In this document: positions 54,301 through 64,000 of the stretch, in pieces | Numbering within the stretch: the first letter of the stretch is position 1 | Layout: each line of letters starts with the position of its first letter | Assembly: GCA_025677825.1 (NCBI GenBank) | Contig: JAIXMO010000008.1 | Coordinates: forward strand, 744,001-808,000 | Source: Helicostylum pulchrum | Lineage: Eukaryota; Mucoromycota; Mucoromycetes; Mucorales; Mucoraceae | DNA length: 64,000 bases | Direction: 5' to 3' | Program-made: the position numbers and the translations under genes | The notes under the pieces: model-generated | The model's input: only the letters and a program-made list of their open reading frames with translations | Databases searched by the model: none | What the model was told of the DNA's origin: nothing

Positions 54301-55617
54301 TTTTTTGGAAGAGAGAAGAATCCAGCACTTTTTTTTTAAAAAAAGAAAACATTTCAGTAAAACTGATTGGCTGGTTAATCTTTCTTTTGCCAAACGTTTT
54401 CTTTATTACCCGAAATGGTAACGACAGATTGGTTTTTTTCAAGTATAGTAGAATCTTTTAAAAGTGAACTTCTACAGATAAATTGTGTTCCGAATATTGC
54501 CTCAGTTTTTCCTTTTTTTTTTTTTCATGCTTTACAGATAAACGATTCGTATACCTCCAAGTTTTTAAATCAACATTTATTCGTTCAATAAAGTGATTAT
54601 ATAATTGATTTGTCGCTTTTATACAAGGTAGCAGACAAAGACAAAACTATGTTGAAAAAGTCAAAGGCAAACAAAAGAAAGAAAGAGAAATGGTAAGCTT
54701 GCATACAGCAATATAAATATTAATACTAACGTTCTTAGGAATATATACAATGTCATTGGCATTTAATTTAGGCCGATGATAAGCCGGTTTTTTTTTTATC
54801 AAAAAATTTATTAAATTAAACCAGTTTGAGCTTTATCCCCAAGTAATAAATAAAACATGTGTGAGAGGCACAAACGCATTATGTAACAATGATACGGTTA
54901 AAAAAGAAACACGTGAAGCATTTACCTTTTAATTAGGATATATAGTAGCTTGTTAGTAGTGTAGGTATTTAGGACCTTTTTTTGTATGCACGATAAGAGG
55001 TGGGGATCATGCCTTCCAGATTAAATGGCGACATAATCGGTCGCATCTTTCGTTTTCTTTGTTGCGTACCTATGTACATACACAAACAAAGAAAGGTGAA
55101 ACCAAATTGTATCCCCGTTTAAAAAATATAGTTTTGAGCGACTGTAGATTTACGTTTGAGCTATTTTTTTGATGTTGGAATTGAAATTTAGTTTTTTACT
55201 GGAGGTTGATGGCGACAACGAATAGGACTGGTTTAATTCTGTTGTAGCTGTTGTCACAATTGTGGTTAGTTCAATGCGTACAAGGATCGACGTTTTACAA
55301 ATGATACAATTTGTTTAAAAAGAAAAAGATGTGTTGTGTGTGTGTGTGTGAAATGTCCCTTGCCATGTGTCCGAAATAACAATTAAAACGCCGGTTTATT
55401 TTGAGTTTTTTTTTTTTTTTTTTTTTTGTACATTTTGACTCTGGACCCCCAATATTTTTTTTTTTCTTTTTCTCTTCCTTTTTTCTGAAAAAGATATTAA
55501 AAGATAATCTCATTCAACAACCAAAAGAAGACTTCTTTTTTTTTTCATTTATTTTTCTATTTCATCTATTCTGAATAATTCAACATCTCTTTTTCTACAA
55601 TTTTGAAAACAAAGAAG
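54301..55617. other. 1.3-kb upstream region between divergent PLA2-like and CYC8-like genes
   Basis: AT-rich, with a (GT)n run near 55334-55349 and long T runs. It carries a short spliced reading frame candidate at 54649-54766 and otherwise no coding capacity. Confidence 0.55.
54649..54766 (+). other. Possible spliced micro-ORF or non-coding transcript
   Basis: ATG at 54649 starts MLKKSKANKRKKEKW; after TG comes GTAAGC, a branch-point-like TACTAAC at 54724-54730 and TTAG at 54735-54738, joining to AATATATACAAT and a stop at 54766. The result is 23 aa. The splice signals are unusually good for DNA without a gene, but no conservation can be judged. Confidence 0.25.
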
Positions 55618-55895
55618 GTAATTCAATCGCTCGTTTTTTATTTTTTTAGTCGCGTATCGAAAAAAAAAAGGAATGACGTAAAAGAAACCAGATGGACAAT
55701 TTTTTTTTTTTTTTTTTAAAAAAAAAAAGAAAGAAATTTGTATTAATTAACTTGATCAGTTTAATTACAATAACCGATTCCATCTTTTATTTTTTACAAC
55801 GTCCTTTCTTTTTTTTCGTTCTTAAAAAAAAAAAAAAGATTGAATTGGCAACCCCGGTTTTTAACAGACATTTTTTTTTTTTCGTTGTATTGTAG
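55618..55895 (+). other. Probable 5' UTR intron of the CYC8-like gene
   Basis: AAG/GTAATT at 55617-55618 and TTGTAG ending at 55895, three bases before the start ATG at 55899. The 278-bp interval contains several T and A runs, including an 18-T run followed by 11 A. Confidence 0.55.
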
Positions 55896-55898
55896 ACT

Positions 55899-57437
55899 AT
55901 GGCAGCGCCTGTACCACCGCAACAAGTTACAGCTGCACAAAAGTTAGCTCAAGTAAATGAACAAACTTGGTTAACCATGGGTAAAATATAGTTTATCTTT
56001 TTCTATTTCGTTCAATCATGTTAATCCCTTCTTTTTTTTTTTGATTTGACAGGTAATCTCGCGGAAATGATGACTGATTATGATAAAGCCATGAGCTGTT
56101 ACGAATCCGCCTTGAGACACAATCCCTATTCTGTTGTCGCTTTATCTCAGATCGCGTCTTTATGTAGAGGAAGAGAACAATTCGGCCGAGCTGTCGACTT
56201 TTTTAAGCGAATTTTAGCTATTCAAGAAAACAATGGAGAGACGTGGGCTGCTCTTGGTCATTGTTATTTAATGATGGATAACTTGCAAGAAGCTTATCAA
56301 GCATATCAACAAGCATTGTATCATTTATCCAACCCAAAGGTATATTAAAAAAAAGGCATACACAAAAAAAGAGAACGACGTATACTGATTATATTTTAGG
56401 ATCCTAAACTTTGGTACGGTATTGGCATTCTTTATGATCGTTACGGTTCTTTAGAACACGCAGAGGAAGCTTTTTCAGCTGTAATGAAGATGGATCCAAA
56501 GTTTGAAAAGGCCAACGAGATTTATTTTAGACTTGGTATCATTTACAAGCAACAACAAAAATATGATCTCTCTCTTCAATGCTTCCGTTATATCCTTCAT
56601 AACCCTCCTCGACCTTTAACCGAATCCGATATTTGGTTCCAAACAGGCCACGTCTATGAACAACAGAAGGAGTATGAATTAGCAAAGGAAGCATATGAGC
56701 GTGTATTAGCTGAAAACCCAGATCACGCTAAAGTTCTGCAACAACTGGGTTGGTTATATCACCAACAAAACACCTCATTTTGTAATCAAGCTTTAGCCAT
56801 TCAGTACTTGACCCGTTCTTTGAAATCGGACAGTAATGATGCGCAGTCTTGGTACCTGTTGGGCCGTTGTTACATGGCCGAACAAAATTACAACAAGGCG
56901 TATGAAGCCTATCAACAAGCAGTGTATCGTGATGCTCGCAACCCTACTTTCTGGTGTTCAATCGGTGTTTTATACTATCAAATCAATCAATACCGTGATG
57001 CATTAGATGCTTATAGTCGTGCTATTCGTTTAAATCCTTATATTAGTGAAGTATGGTATGATTTAGGTACCCTTTATGAATCTTGTAACAATCAAGTACA
57101 AGATGCCTTAGATGCCTATCAAAGAGCTGCAGAATTGGATCCTTCCAACCCTCATATTAAGCAGCGTCTGGAATTATTAAGAAAGTCTCAAAACGTTCAA
57201 ACTTCTCAGGTCACTGGTAGTGCTCCAGTTCCTCAAGACGTTGTTAATCCAAGTCAATATCAAAGTGGAACCAATGGTCAATCACTTAATGGCGCTTCTT
57301 ATAGTCAATCCGCTCCTACTGGTCCTCCCTCTAGTATGTCTGCTTATCAAATTGGTGCTGGCAGTACTGTTGCTGGTACTAACCCTCAACGTCTCAATGA
57401 AGAAAGAGTTACTACACCTCAATTACCTGTCACTGTA

Positions 57438-57475
<38 letters not shown>

Positions 57476-58927
57476 TTTTTAATTATATCTCATCCCTAAC
57501 TCCCTCCCTCCCCCTTTTTTTTTCTGTAGCATGGTTTAAATGCTCATGAAGGTAATAATGGACCTGCAAGAGACCTTCCTATGCCTGGACCCCCTCCTGC
57601 TGGTCCAGGCCGTCGTTCTCCTGCTCCTTATGCACAATATCCTCCTCATTCTAATAGTAATAATAATGCATCGCGTGAAGATGTTCGTATTCCTGATATT
57701 GGAGGTGGTCGCGCCCCTACTCCTTCTGATAGATCTCAAATGAACCCTATTCTTCATGATGAAAGACAACAACATCATCAACAACAACAACAGCAACAAG
57801 CACAACAAGCACAGCAACAACAAGCACAACAACAAGCACAACAACAAGCGCAACAACAAGCGCAACAACAAGCTCAACAACAGCAAGCGCAACAACAAGC
57901 ACAACAACAGCAATCACAACAACAACAAGTACAACAACAACAGCATCAACAACACATGTCATCTCAACAACAACAACAACAACAAGGACAAACTAATTTA
58001 CCTCCTATGACGATGCGTCAAACTTATAAACCCGAAGAAACTCGTTCACCTAACCCAGTTCATGCTCAAGCTCCACCAGCATTAAGTTCTTCACCTCATT
58101 CCCGACCCTCACCACGTACGTCTTCTTCTTCTCATCCGTTGGCACCACCTCAACAATACAATGATCATAGGTTATCCCCTCGTACAGGACACAGTGAAAG
58201 TTATCGTTATGAACAACAACAACAACGTTCACCTGCGCAACGACCCATGGAAATGGAAGGATCGTCTGTATCGCCTCGATCTCGTCCCGAGTACGGGCGT
58301 ATGAAACACGAAGAACAGCAACAACAACAGTATCAGTCTAGTTTACCTGCACGTCATAATAGCGGGTTAGAACAACACAGGTACACTACTAGTAAACCTG
58401 CTGAAGAAATCGTTATTGAAAAGAAGGAACAGAGACAGCACGTAGTAGATGAGGATTATGATGAAAGTGCAGCGGATGCGTTATTAAGTATGGGCAACCC
58501 TCAGTTAGGACAAAAGAGAGGATTATCGCATGAGCAAAAGGATACGAAAAAGTCTAGACAAGAGGAAACATCAACACCCATGGATATTGATATACCCAAG
58601 GAAGATAATATCACACAGCAACAAGTTGTTGTTGTGGCTGAAGCAGAAGAGGAAGAAGAAAAAGAAAAAGAAGTAGAAAAGGAAGAAGGAGAAAATGATG
58701 AAGAGGTTGTTACTAAACAAGAGGATGATGAACAGGAAGAAGGAGAAGTCGATGAAAAGGAAGAAGGTGAAGTGAAGGATGATGATGAAATGTTGGCAGA
58801 AGAAAAAGCTGAAATTGTACCAACTGCTGCTGTCGCTGCTACAAATGCTGCGTCTGTGGCTGCGTCGCAACAAACAAAAGAGGAAAATATCAAGTCTCCA
58901 GTAGATGAACCTGCAGGATCAGCATAA
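55899..58927 (+). CDS. CYC8: CYC8/SSN6-like TPR transcriptional corepressor
   Basis: Four exons (55899-55980, 56053-56339, 56400-57434, 57530-58927) encode 933 aa. At least nine to ten TPR units occupy about residues 20-400, with WYGIGILYDRYGSLEHAEEA, WFQTGHVYEQQKEYELAKEA and WYLLGRCYMAEQNYNKAYEA visible, the known order of Cyc8. Cyc8 joins Tup1 to form a global corepressor recruited by DNA-binding proteins. The C-terminal half is disordered: a Q/A-rich run (about 550-620), a P/S-rich part, then a strongly acidic E/D/K segment (about 840-905). The exon-3 intron ends after a 32-T run. The length is typical for fungal members. Confidence 0.92.
57769..57985 (+). repeat. CAA-rich Gln/Ala repeat
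   Basis: About 215 bp of CAA/CAG with interspersed GCA/GCG codons coding for a Q-A-Q-Q pattern in the CYC8-like gene, mostly CAA, giving a protein run of about 70 residues. Confidence 0.9.
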
Positions 58928-59189
58928 ATCATTATAAAAAAAAATAATTATACACAACAAATTTTTTTTTTTACATATACGCTTTTTTTTTTTTTTTTCT
59001 TTTTTTGGAATTGCAAATTACACACACACACCTTATTATAACCTTTTTAAATATACTCTTTTTTTTTCTCTCTCTCTTACACTCATTGCCTTTTTTTTTA
59101 AAAAAAAAAAATATAAATGATTTTTTATTATTATGATTTGTGTGATATGAGAAATTGAGTGTGTGTGATTGTAGTGAGGTATATATATA
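58928..59189. other. Convergent 3' interval
   Basis: 262 bp with T runs, (CA)n at 59021-59031 and a T9A12 palindrome at 59091-59111. No gene. Confidence 0.6.
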
Positions 59190-60510
59190 TTATACATTTC
59201 TTTGTTGCAAACCATCTTTATGAAGATTAAGAGAACTTCCAGTAGGAGTACCAGCAACAATACCTTGATAATCCAAGCGATAAATCTTGGGAGGAAGGCC
59301 CTTACCGAATTTACGGTTGATATGGTTAGAGCATAACAACGCAGAGAACATAACAAACAAGTGCACAGGGATCATCGAAAAGGCCACAATCCACGTAATT
59401 GTTAACGCTTCCTTGGTAAATGTTTGGTACTTGAATTTACAGCCTGGTAATAATGTACGAGGAAAACATTTGTTGGATCTTTCGTGGTAATCTGTAAATG
59501 ATTTATAGCCACAGCAGTGTAACTTTGAGAAAAGGGGGGGAGGGGGGTTAGACTAGTTTTTTTTTTTTTGTATGTGTGTATACTTTACATTAGCTTGGAT
59601 ACGAGCACGAGCATCAGAATCTAAATCGTAATGCCATTGATAGGATAATTTACCCTCAATGTTCCACTTGTTTTTACGGTATGCCGTATACCCGATAGCT
59701 GCAATCATACCGAAACTAGGCCATAATAATAAATTGTACAGAGATAAAATGGCTCTGTTGTTTAGCATGATACCAGTGTATCCGACAAGTGAAGTAAATA
59801 AACAAATAACACCAGTAGCCAAAATTACTATATATAGGTCAGTTTTGTTTAACCCTAAAAAGATTTTAAAATAACTTACAGTTGAGAACCATTCTTTCTC
59901 CTACTAAAATTACATCTGCACGAAGATAGACTATACATAAAGTAAATAAATAAATAAATTCATTATTGTTTCTACTACAACTTCCCCCCCCCCCCCCTTA
60001 CATTTAAAAAAGGTCAAAAGAGCAAGCAATAAGATACCTAGTCCATAACAAAACAACTAGAGAAAATTAAATTAGATTTATACTTTATACGAAATATATA
60101 ATTTTTTTTTTATTTTTTTTTACCAAAGTGTTGGACAGTAATAACCACCACTTGTGTTTAGTCCACCGTTGCTTCTTTTTAATAGCAGGATCAGGAGCGT
60201 ACCGTTTAACTACATGAAGACTGGTTGTATCCACAGAATTACGAGAACCTAATGATTGACGTGACTCTGATTTCATCCAAGGTAATACAGGCTCAGGTAA
60301 TTCGTCTTGAGGGTTGATAGACTCCCAAGAATCGAATTGGTGTGGCGGTCCTCCAGTACTACTACCACCGGACGCTCTCGTATTGTTTTGGCTGGTCCTG
60401 ATTTCTTGTAAAGAAACTGAAGAACTAGCTTGACTGTTTTGAGAAGCGTATGGGTGTCCTTCCTCTTTTACTGCATTTTTACTATTGATGGATAAGAAGT
60501 TATTCACCAT
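59190..60510 (-). CDS. Tetraspanin-like membrane protein
   Basis: Five exons (60510-60124, 60056-60002, 59930-59880, 59827-59589, 59522-59190) encode 354 aa. A 125-residue Ser/Asn-rich N-terminal cytosolic region precedes four hydrophobic segments. The large loop opens with DARARIQANLHCCGYKSFTD and later has CFPRTLLPGC, giving the CCG hallmark and paired cysteines of the tetraspanin EC2 loop. The fourth segment is followed by a short cytosolic tail. Tetraspanins organise membrane domains; fungal members (Pls1, Tsp2, Tsp3) have been linked to infection structures and polarity. The long N-terminal extension is more like the Tsp2/Tsp3 groups, but subgroup assignment is uncertain. Confidence 0.8.
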
Positions 60511-62343
60511 TTTTTTTTTTTTTTTTTGTGTTTTTACAAAAAAAAAAGAGAGAAAAAAAAAAAGAAAAAATAAAAAAGATAAATGTTATTTTTAGGGCGA
60601 AAATCTTTTTTGTACGCACACAAAAAAAAAATCCCTATTTATAGGGGGATCGGGGGCCTCTTCCATAAATATCTGGTGTATTGTCCATTCAAATGATTGA
60701 TTGGATATAATTAAAACTCGGAAAACTGTTTTACGCTTATTGAATACTATTTTATGTGTGTACAAACAGAAGAGTAAAAAAAAAAGAAAAACGTTTGTTT
60801 AGTTTTTATTTTTTCTGTCTGTTTATTATACAAAAAAGATCAGTGAAAGGAGATACAGTAGGAGGCATGTATCAGATATGTATTTACACGTGTTATAGGA
60901 TACAAGCGAGCTCAAAATATCCACACAGATAACTATTACATCTAGTTTGATAAGCACATCTGCAAAAAGAAAAGGTATTCTTTTTCACTATAAAATGTTA
61001 CCTTCGTACAAGGCCATTACCGCAAAGTTCCCTGAAAAAGATACTATGAGGGACGTTCATATATGATTTTACGCTGCGAAAAAAATGTCACTGATAAAAT
61101 ACATTCGTAAGTGGGGCACACAAGCGTGGCTTTTAAATAGGGTACCGACGATCTTTGTGTGTTTTAAATCAATGACTTACTCGGGTTTAAAAAAAACTTG
61201 AAATCAATTACTATACTATGCAAAAGGAAAAAGAAAAAGAGGGACTTTATAAACCGCCCGTTCTTCTCGATTCAGTTTTTTTTTTAAAAAAAAACCAGGG
61301 AATCTCGGTTTAATGGCTTTTTATTCCGTGTCGTCAGTTATTTTTTTTTCTTTTCGTTATACATAAGGAATAAAATATTGATAAGATAGAAGAATATCCA
61401 AGTTATTGGCGTATGCGTAAGTAAACTTGAAGAAATATATCTGGTTTAACTATCAATAGAATAATCGTTTAAACCCAAAACTCATGCGTAGTTAGTATGA
61501 TTACTTTTTCAACCTATAAAACAGCTTTTTTTTTTAGCTAATTGACAAAAAATCATTACCCAATCAACTAGTTGCCGATTGTTTTTTTTTCGAATAATCA
61601 GGTAATAAAGAGCATGCGAAAAAGGCATTTTCTTCTTGTAGCTGATGCTGGTATGTAATATGCCGCGATTTTATAATATCTCAGAGATAACTGTATGTAT
61701 CACATTCCGATTTTCCAACGAAGTACGAGCACGTAACAACCTTACGATGATTGTAATAGTGAGAAGTTAATGGTTAAAGAAACAAAATTAAATAAAAACT
61801 CTTACTTTGAAGCTTTGAAAAAACAATCATACAAAAAATGTCCATTTTGAGTGATTATTGTAAAAATAGGGAAAAAAGTTCGTAATTAGTTTTTGGAGTA
61901 TTTTGACCAAAAACTTTTCAAGCTTCCATTTGAAAAAAAAAGTGGGTGTGGATATTTAACTTTTCTCATTATAAATATTGCTGTGTGTTTAAAATGGTAA
62001 CTGGGCTATTTTAGAAAGTCCCATAATCGCGGTATAAGGATATAATAGTAAGAAGATACGTATATTTCGGCATTAGTATGTTCTATTTCAATGCGTCCTT
62101 GGGTGTTGAGGCGAATAATGCACATTCGATGAGTTTTAATACTGAATAGGAGGGTGGTATGTGGGGTTTCCTATTACACCAAAATAGGCTTTGTGTAATA
62201 CAATTTTTAAACTGCAATATTTGCTTCTAGAAAGAATGCTGGTAAACATGCTTAAAAAAAAAAGATACAGAAAGATTTTTTTATTAAAAAAAAAAGAAAA
62301 AGGATATATATATATATATATATAAAAAAAGAGTTAGTAATAA

Positions 62344-62378
<35 letters not shown>

Positions 62379-62387
62379 ATGGTAATT
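60511..62387. other. 1.9-kb gene-free interval
   Basis: AT-rich, no credible gene and no recognised RNA. Contains a T10A9 palindrome at 61276-61294, A/T runs and a TAG microsatellite just beyond the stop of the last gene. Confidence 0.6.
62344..62376. repeat. (TAG)11 microsatellite
   Basis: Eleven TAG units on the plus strand, 12 bp beyond the stop codon of the SET/MYND gene and therefore in its 3' UTR. Confidence 0.9.
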
Positions 62388-63956
62388 TTAACAGACTCCC
62401 TTTACTTTTTGTTCACGATCATAAACCCATTGAAGTTCAATAATATCTCTCCAAAAGTTCGACTCTCTCCCAAAAGTGGTATCAATAGCATCTTTAGCTA
62501 GCTCGATCCAAGTCCTTGTACCGTTGGCGTAAATGCGTTCCAGTTTCCTTTCCATACCAATCAACTCCATTTCGACCAAGGCGTTCCAACCCGATCTTGC
62601 AAGAATAAGCGTGTGGTAAGATAATTTAGGGTGGAAAGGCGGATATATCACACGGTAAATAACAAATAGATAAAGAGCGCACCGTGAGGTCTTTACCCAG
62701 TTTCCTGCCACTATATGTTCCAATAATAGAGACTCGGCAGCTCGGATAGTTGATATGGTAAATGCGGGAACTTGCGGTACATTTAAAAGTGCAGCCATGG
62801 CGGCAGGAAGACGTTGAATGATATGCGCTCTGTCTTCTTTCACATAAGCTTTATATAAACTTGGGGAATGGTGGTGTTTTTTATCGTCAATTGAAGCATA
62901 ATATACAGTGGGGAAAGCTATACGGCTAAGAAAATGTGTGAATTGAGGAGGTTCCAGCACTTGGATAGGCGACCAGCTATCTTTTTCTCGAACTTCTGCA
63001 TCGCGAAGCATATCCAAAATGGACCAAGATTCTAAATTCTCGCTTAGTAATTTTCGACCTTCTTCTACAGTTAATCCAAGCGACTCTCCCTTTTCCAACG
63101 CCGTGTCGATGATGGACAGGTCTCCTTCACAACGAATACACTGGCATTTATAATGTTGACCAAACTTGATTCTCAAGTCTTCAGATCTCTGCTCTTTTGT
63201 ACTGATCAAATCGACGTAAGCAATGGTGATGGGTTCTCCTGGAAGGATGTCTTCTAATGTGATGATGGATTGCGTCCCCTGTTTATATGTAACAGCAGCG
63301 TTTGGTCTACAAGAATGAGCAACAAAGAGCGAAGTGATGGGGTATACACCTACAGCCACTTGCTCCAACTGTTGGTCCGGGTCCAAAATGGGAAAAGAAC
63401 ATACTTGAGTGCGTTTCCACAGTACAGATAGTTCATCTGAGGATATCTGACAATCAAAGGATTCTAAAAACTGGGCAACAGTATCTACAGTTGACTGATT
63501 ATAATCGGAGGTGGTACATGAAGTCGGAGTGTGTAAGTTAAGCGCGTGAATGGCGAAGGGTAAGTGTGGCGGAGAATGGGAATACTGCTTATTCAGACGA
63601 GCGTGACTGTGCAGCGTAAGGGCTGTCCTCTCCAATAGCCATCGATCTGCATCGACGTCTTGGTAAATATCCGTTTCTTGTGGCTCACAAAGTACTCGGT
63701 GGAAATGTAACCATGCGTTTCGGAAACACTCGTTGCTGCAAAAGTAAGCAGATCGGCAGCGAGAGCAGCACTGGAGTTGGGCCTTGCGGAGGCAGTAGTT
63801 GCAGCGTTGGTGACGTTTCGCTGGCAAAGGAACGGATGCCAAAGGTGGTTGAACCAAAATTGTCGAACCTCCCTTTAGAAATTCAGAGGCTACTAATCGG
63901 TCTTCTTGGATTTGAACGCCCTTTTGCTCGTTGATGTACGAGTTTAACATTTTCAT
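62388..63956 (-). CDS. SET and MYND domain protein (SMYD-like)
   Basis: Intronless, 522 aa. The MYND zinc finger spans about residues 52-90: CNYCLRKAQLQCCSRC, then SAYFCSNECFRNAWLHFHRVLC. The SET core appears around residues 210-255 with FVAHSCRPNAAVTYKQG, LPGEPITIAYVD and the post-SET cysteines YKCQCIRC. This split arrangement (SET interrupted by MYND) matches SMYD lysine methyltransferases, which act on histones or other proteins. The N-terminal SET part before the MYND finger seems short, and the C-terminal 230 residues are helical. Activity cannot be confirmed. The ATG at 63956 and a second Met two codons on are equally possible. Confidence 0.88.
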   Translation of the reverse strand: MKMLNSYINEQKGVQIQEDRLVASEFLKGGSTILVQPPLASVPLPAKRHQRCNYCLRKAQLQCCSRCRSAYFCSNECFRNAWLHFHRVLCEPQETDIYQDVDADRWLLERTALTLHSHARLNKQYSHSPPHLPFAIHALNLHTPTSCTTSDYNQSTVDTVAQFLESFDCQISSDELSVLWKRTQVCSFPILDPDQQLEQVAVGVYPITSLFVAHSCRPNAAVTYKQGTQSIITLEDILPGEPITIAYVDLISTKEQRSEDLRIKFGQHYKCQCIRCEGDLSIIDTALEKGESLGLTVEEGRKLLSENLESWSILDMLRDAEVREKDSWSPIQVLEPPQFTHFLSRIAFPTVYYASIDDKKHHHSPSLYKAYVKEDRAHIIQRLPAAMAALLNVPQVPAFTISTIRAAESLLLEHIVAGNWVKTSRCALYLFVIYRVIYPPFHPKLSYHTLILARSGWNALVEMELIGMERKLERIYANGTRTWIELAKDAIDTTFGRESNFWRDIIELQWVYDREQKVKGVC

Positions 63957-64000
63957 GTTTTTTGTTAGCGGGTTTTGTTTTTTTTTTTGAGGGGAGGGGG

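Noticed and set aside
57536..58010. Several frames in all phases over the Gln/Ala repeat of the CYC8-like gene
   Set aside because: Low-complexity shadows of the trinucleotide repeat.
1..64000. CRISPR arrays, rRNA, tRNA or bacterial operon structure
   Set aside because: No regularly spaced repeats, no tRNA-like cloverleaf with both promoter boxes, and gene structure is plainly eukaryotic.

Overview
The window is nuclear DNA of an early-diverging filamentous fungus, most probably a member of the Mucorales (Mucoromycota). The evidence is two secreted CotH-kinase-like proteins, a general fungal gene set (CYC8-type corepressor, LCL3-type nuclease, mitochondrial ribosomal protein mL58, AMP deaminase), many short GT-AG introns of 50-90 bp, AT-rich intergenic DNA full of A/T homopolymers, and a Tnp2-type DNA transposon remnant. 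The genus cannot be named from the sequence alone. I rebuilt gene models by hand by joining reading frames at GT..AG (once GC..AG) junctions that keep frame and domain continuity. Where exon coordinates are given, the summed exon lengths are divisible by three.

Layout. 1-2038: 3' part of a P5B-type ATPase. 2325-3246 (-): LCL3-like nuclease. 3577-5720 (+): GLTSCR1-domain Q-rich chromatin protein. 5882-7621 and 10852-12908 (-): two CotH-like secreted proteins separated and flanked by gene-free AT-rich DNA. 15143-19055: accessory block made of two diverged tandem repeat units followed by a 2.56-kb element with about 185-bp terminal inverted repeats and a broken Tnp2/CACTA-type transposase. 19966-23896: full-length ABCB transporter. 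24121-25584: membrane-anchored metallophosphatase. 25612-26955 (-): metaxin/SAM37-like import factor. 27087-28311 (-): phosphatidylinositol transfer protein. 28597-30728: CCZ1. 31013-36158 (-): BAR-PH-GRAM-VASt sterol-transfer protein of the Lam/Ysp1/Sip3 type. 38213-39701: lipase. 40257-42781: AMP deaminase. 42888-45457 (-): Ku80 with a C-terminal kinase-binding-like region. 46151-46579 (-): mL58. 47311-47697 (-): ArsC-like protein. 47761-48690 (-) and 49043-51394 (+): divergent pair of uracil phosphoribosyltransferase and URC1-like GTP cyclohydrolase II homologue. 51577-51897: small unknown protein. 51988-54300 (-): cPLA2/PLB-type lipase. 55899-58927: CYC8/SSN6-like TPR corepressor. 59190-60510 (-): tetraspanin. 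62388-63956 (-): SET/MYND protein.

How the genes relate. Most neighbours look functionally independent, as expected for a eukaryotic chromosome. The clearest functional pairing is FUR1-URC1: two genes connected with the alternative (URC) uracil-catabolism pathway, transcribed divergently from a 352-bp interval that carries several GATA-type motifs. The stretch 25.6-39.7 kb holds several genes for lipid or membrane traffic (SAM37, PITP, CCZ1, Lam-type, lipase), which may be chance.

The most interesting structures are the FUR1-URC1 pair, the Ku80 C-terminus, several coding microexons of 8-15 nt, a GC-AG intron, the long-TIR element and its nested repeats, dispersed repeat fragments shared between 36.6 and 46.8 kb, and recurrent T(n)A(n) palindromes. 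No tRNA, rRNA or CRISPR was seen.
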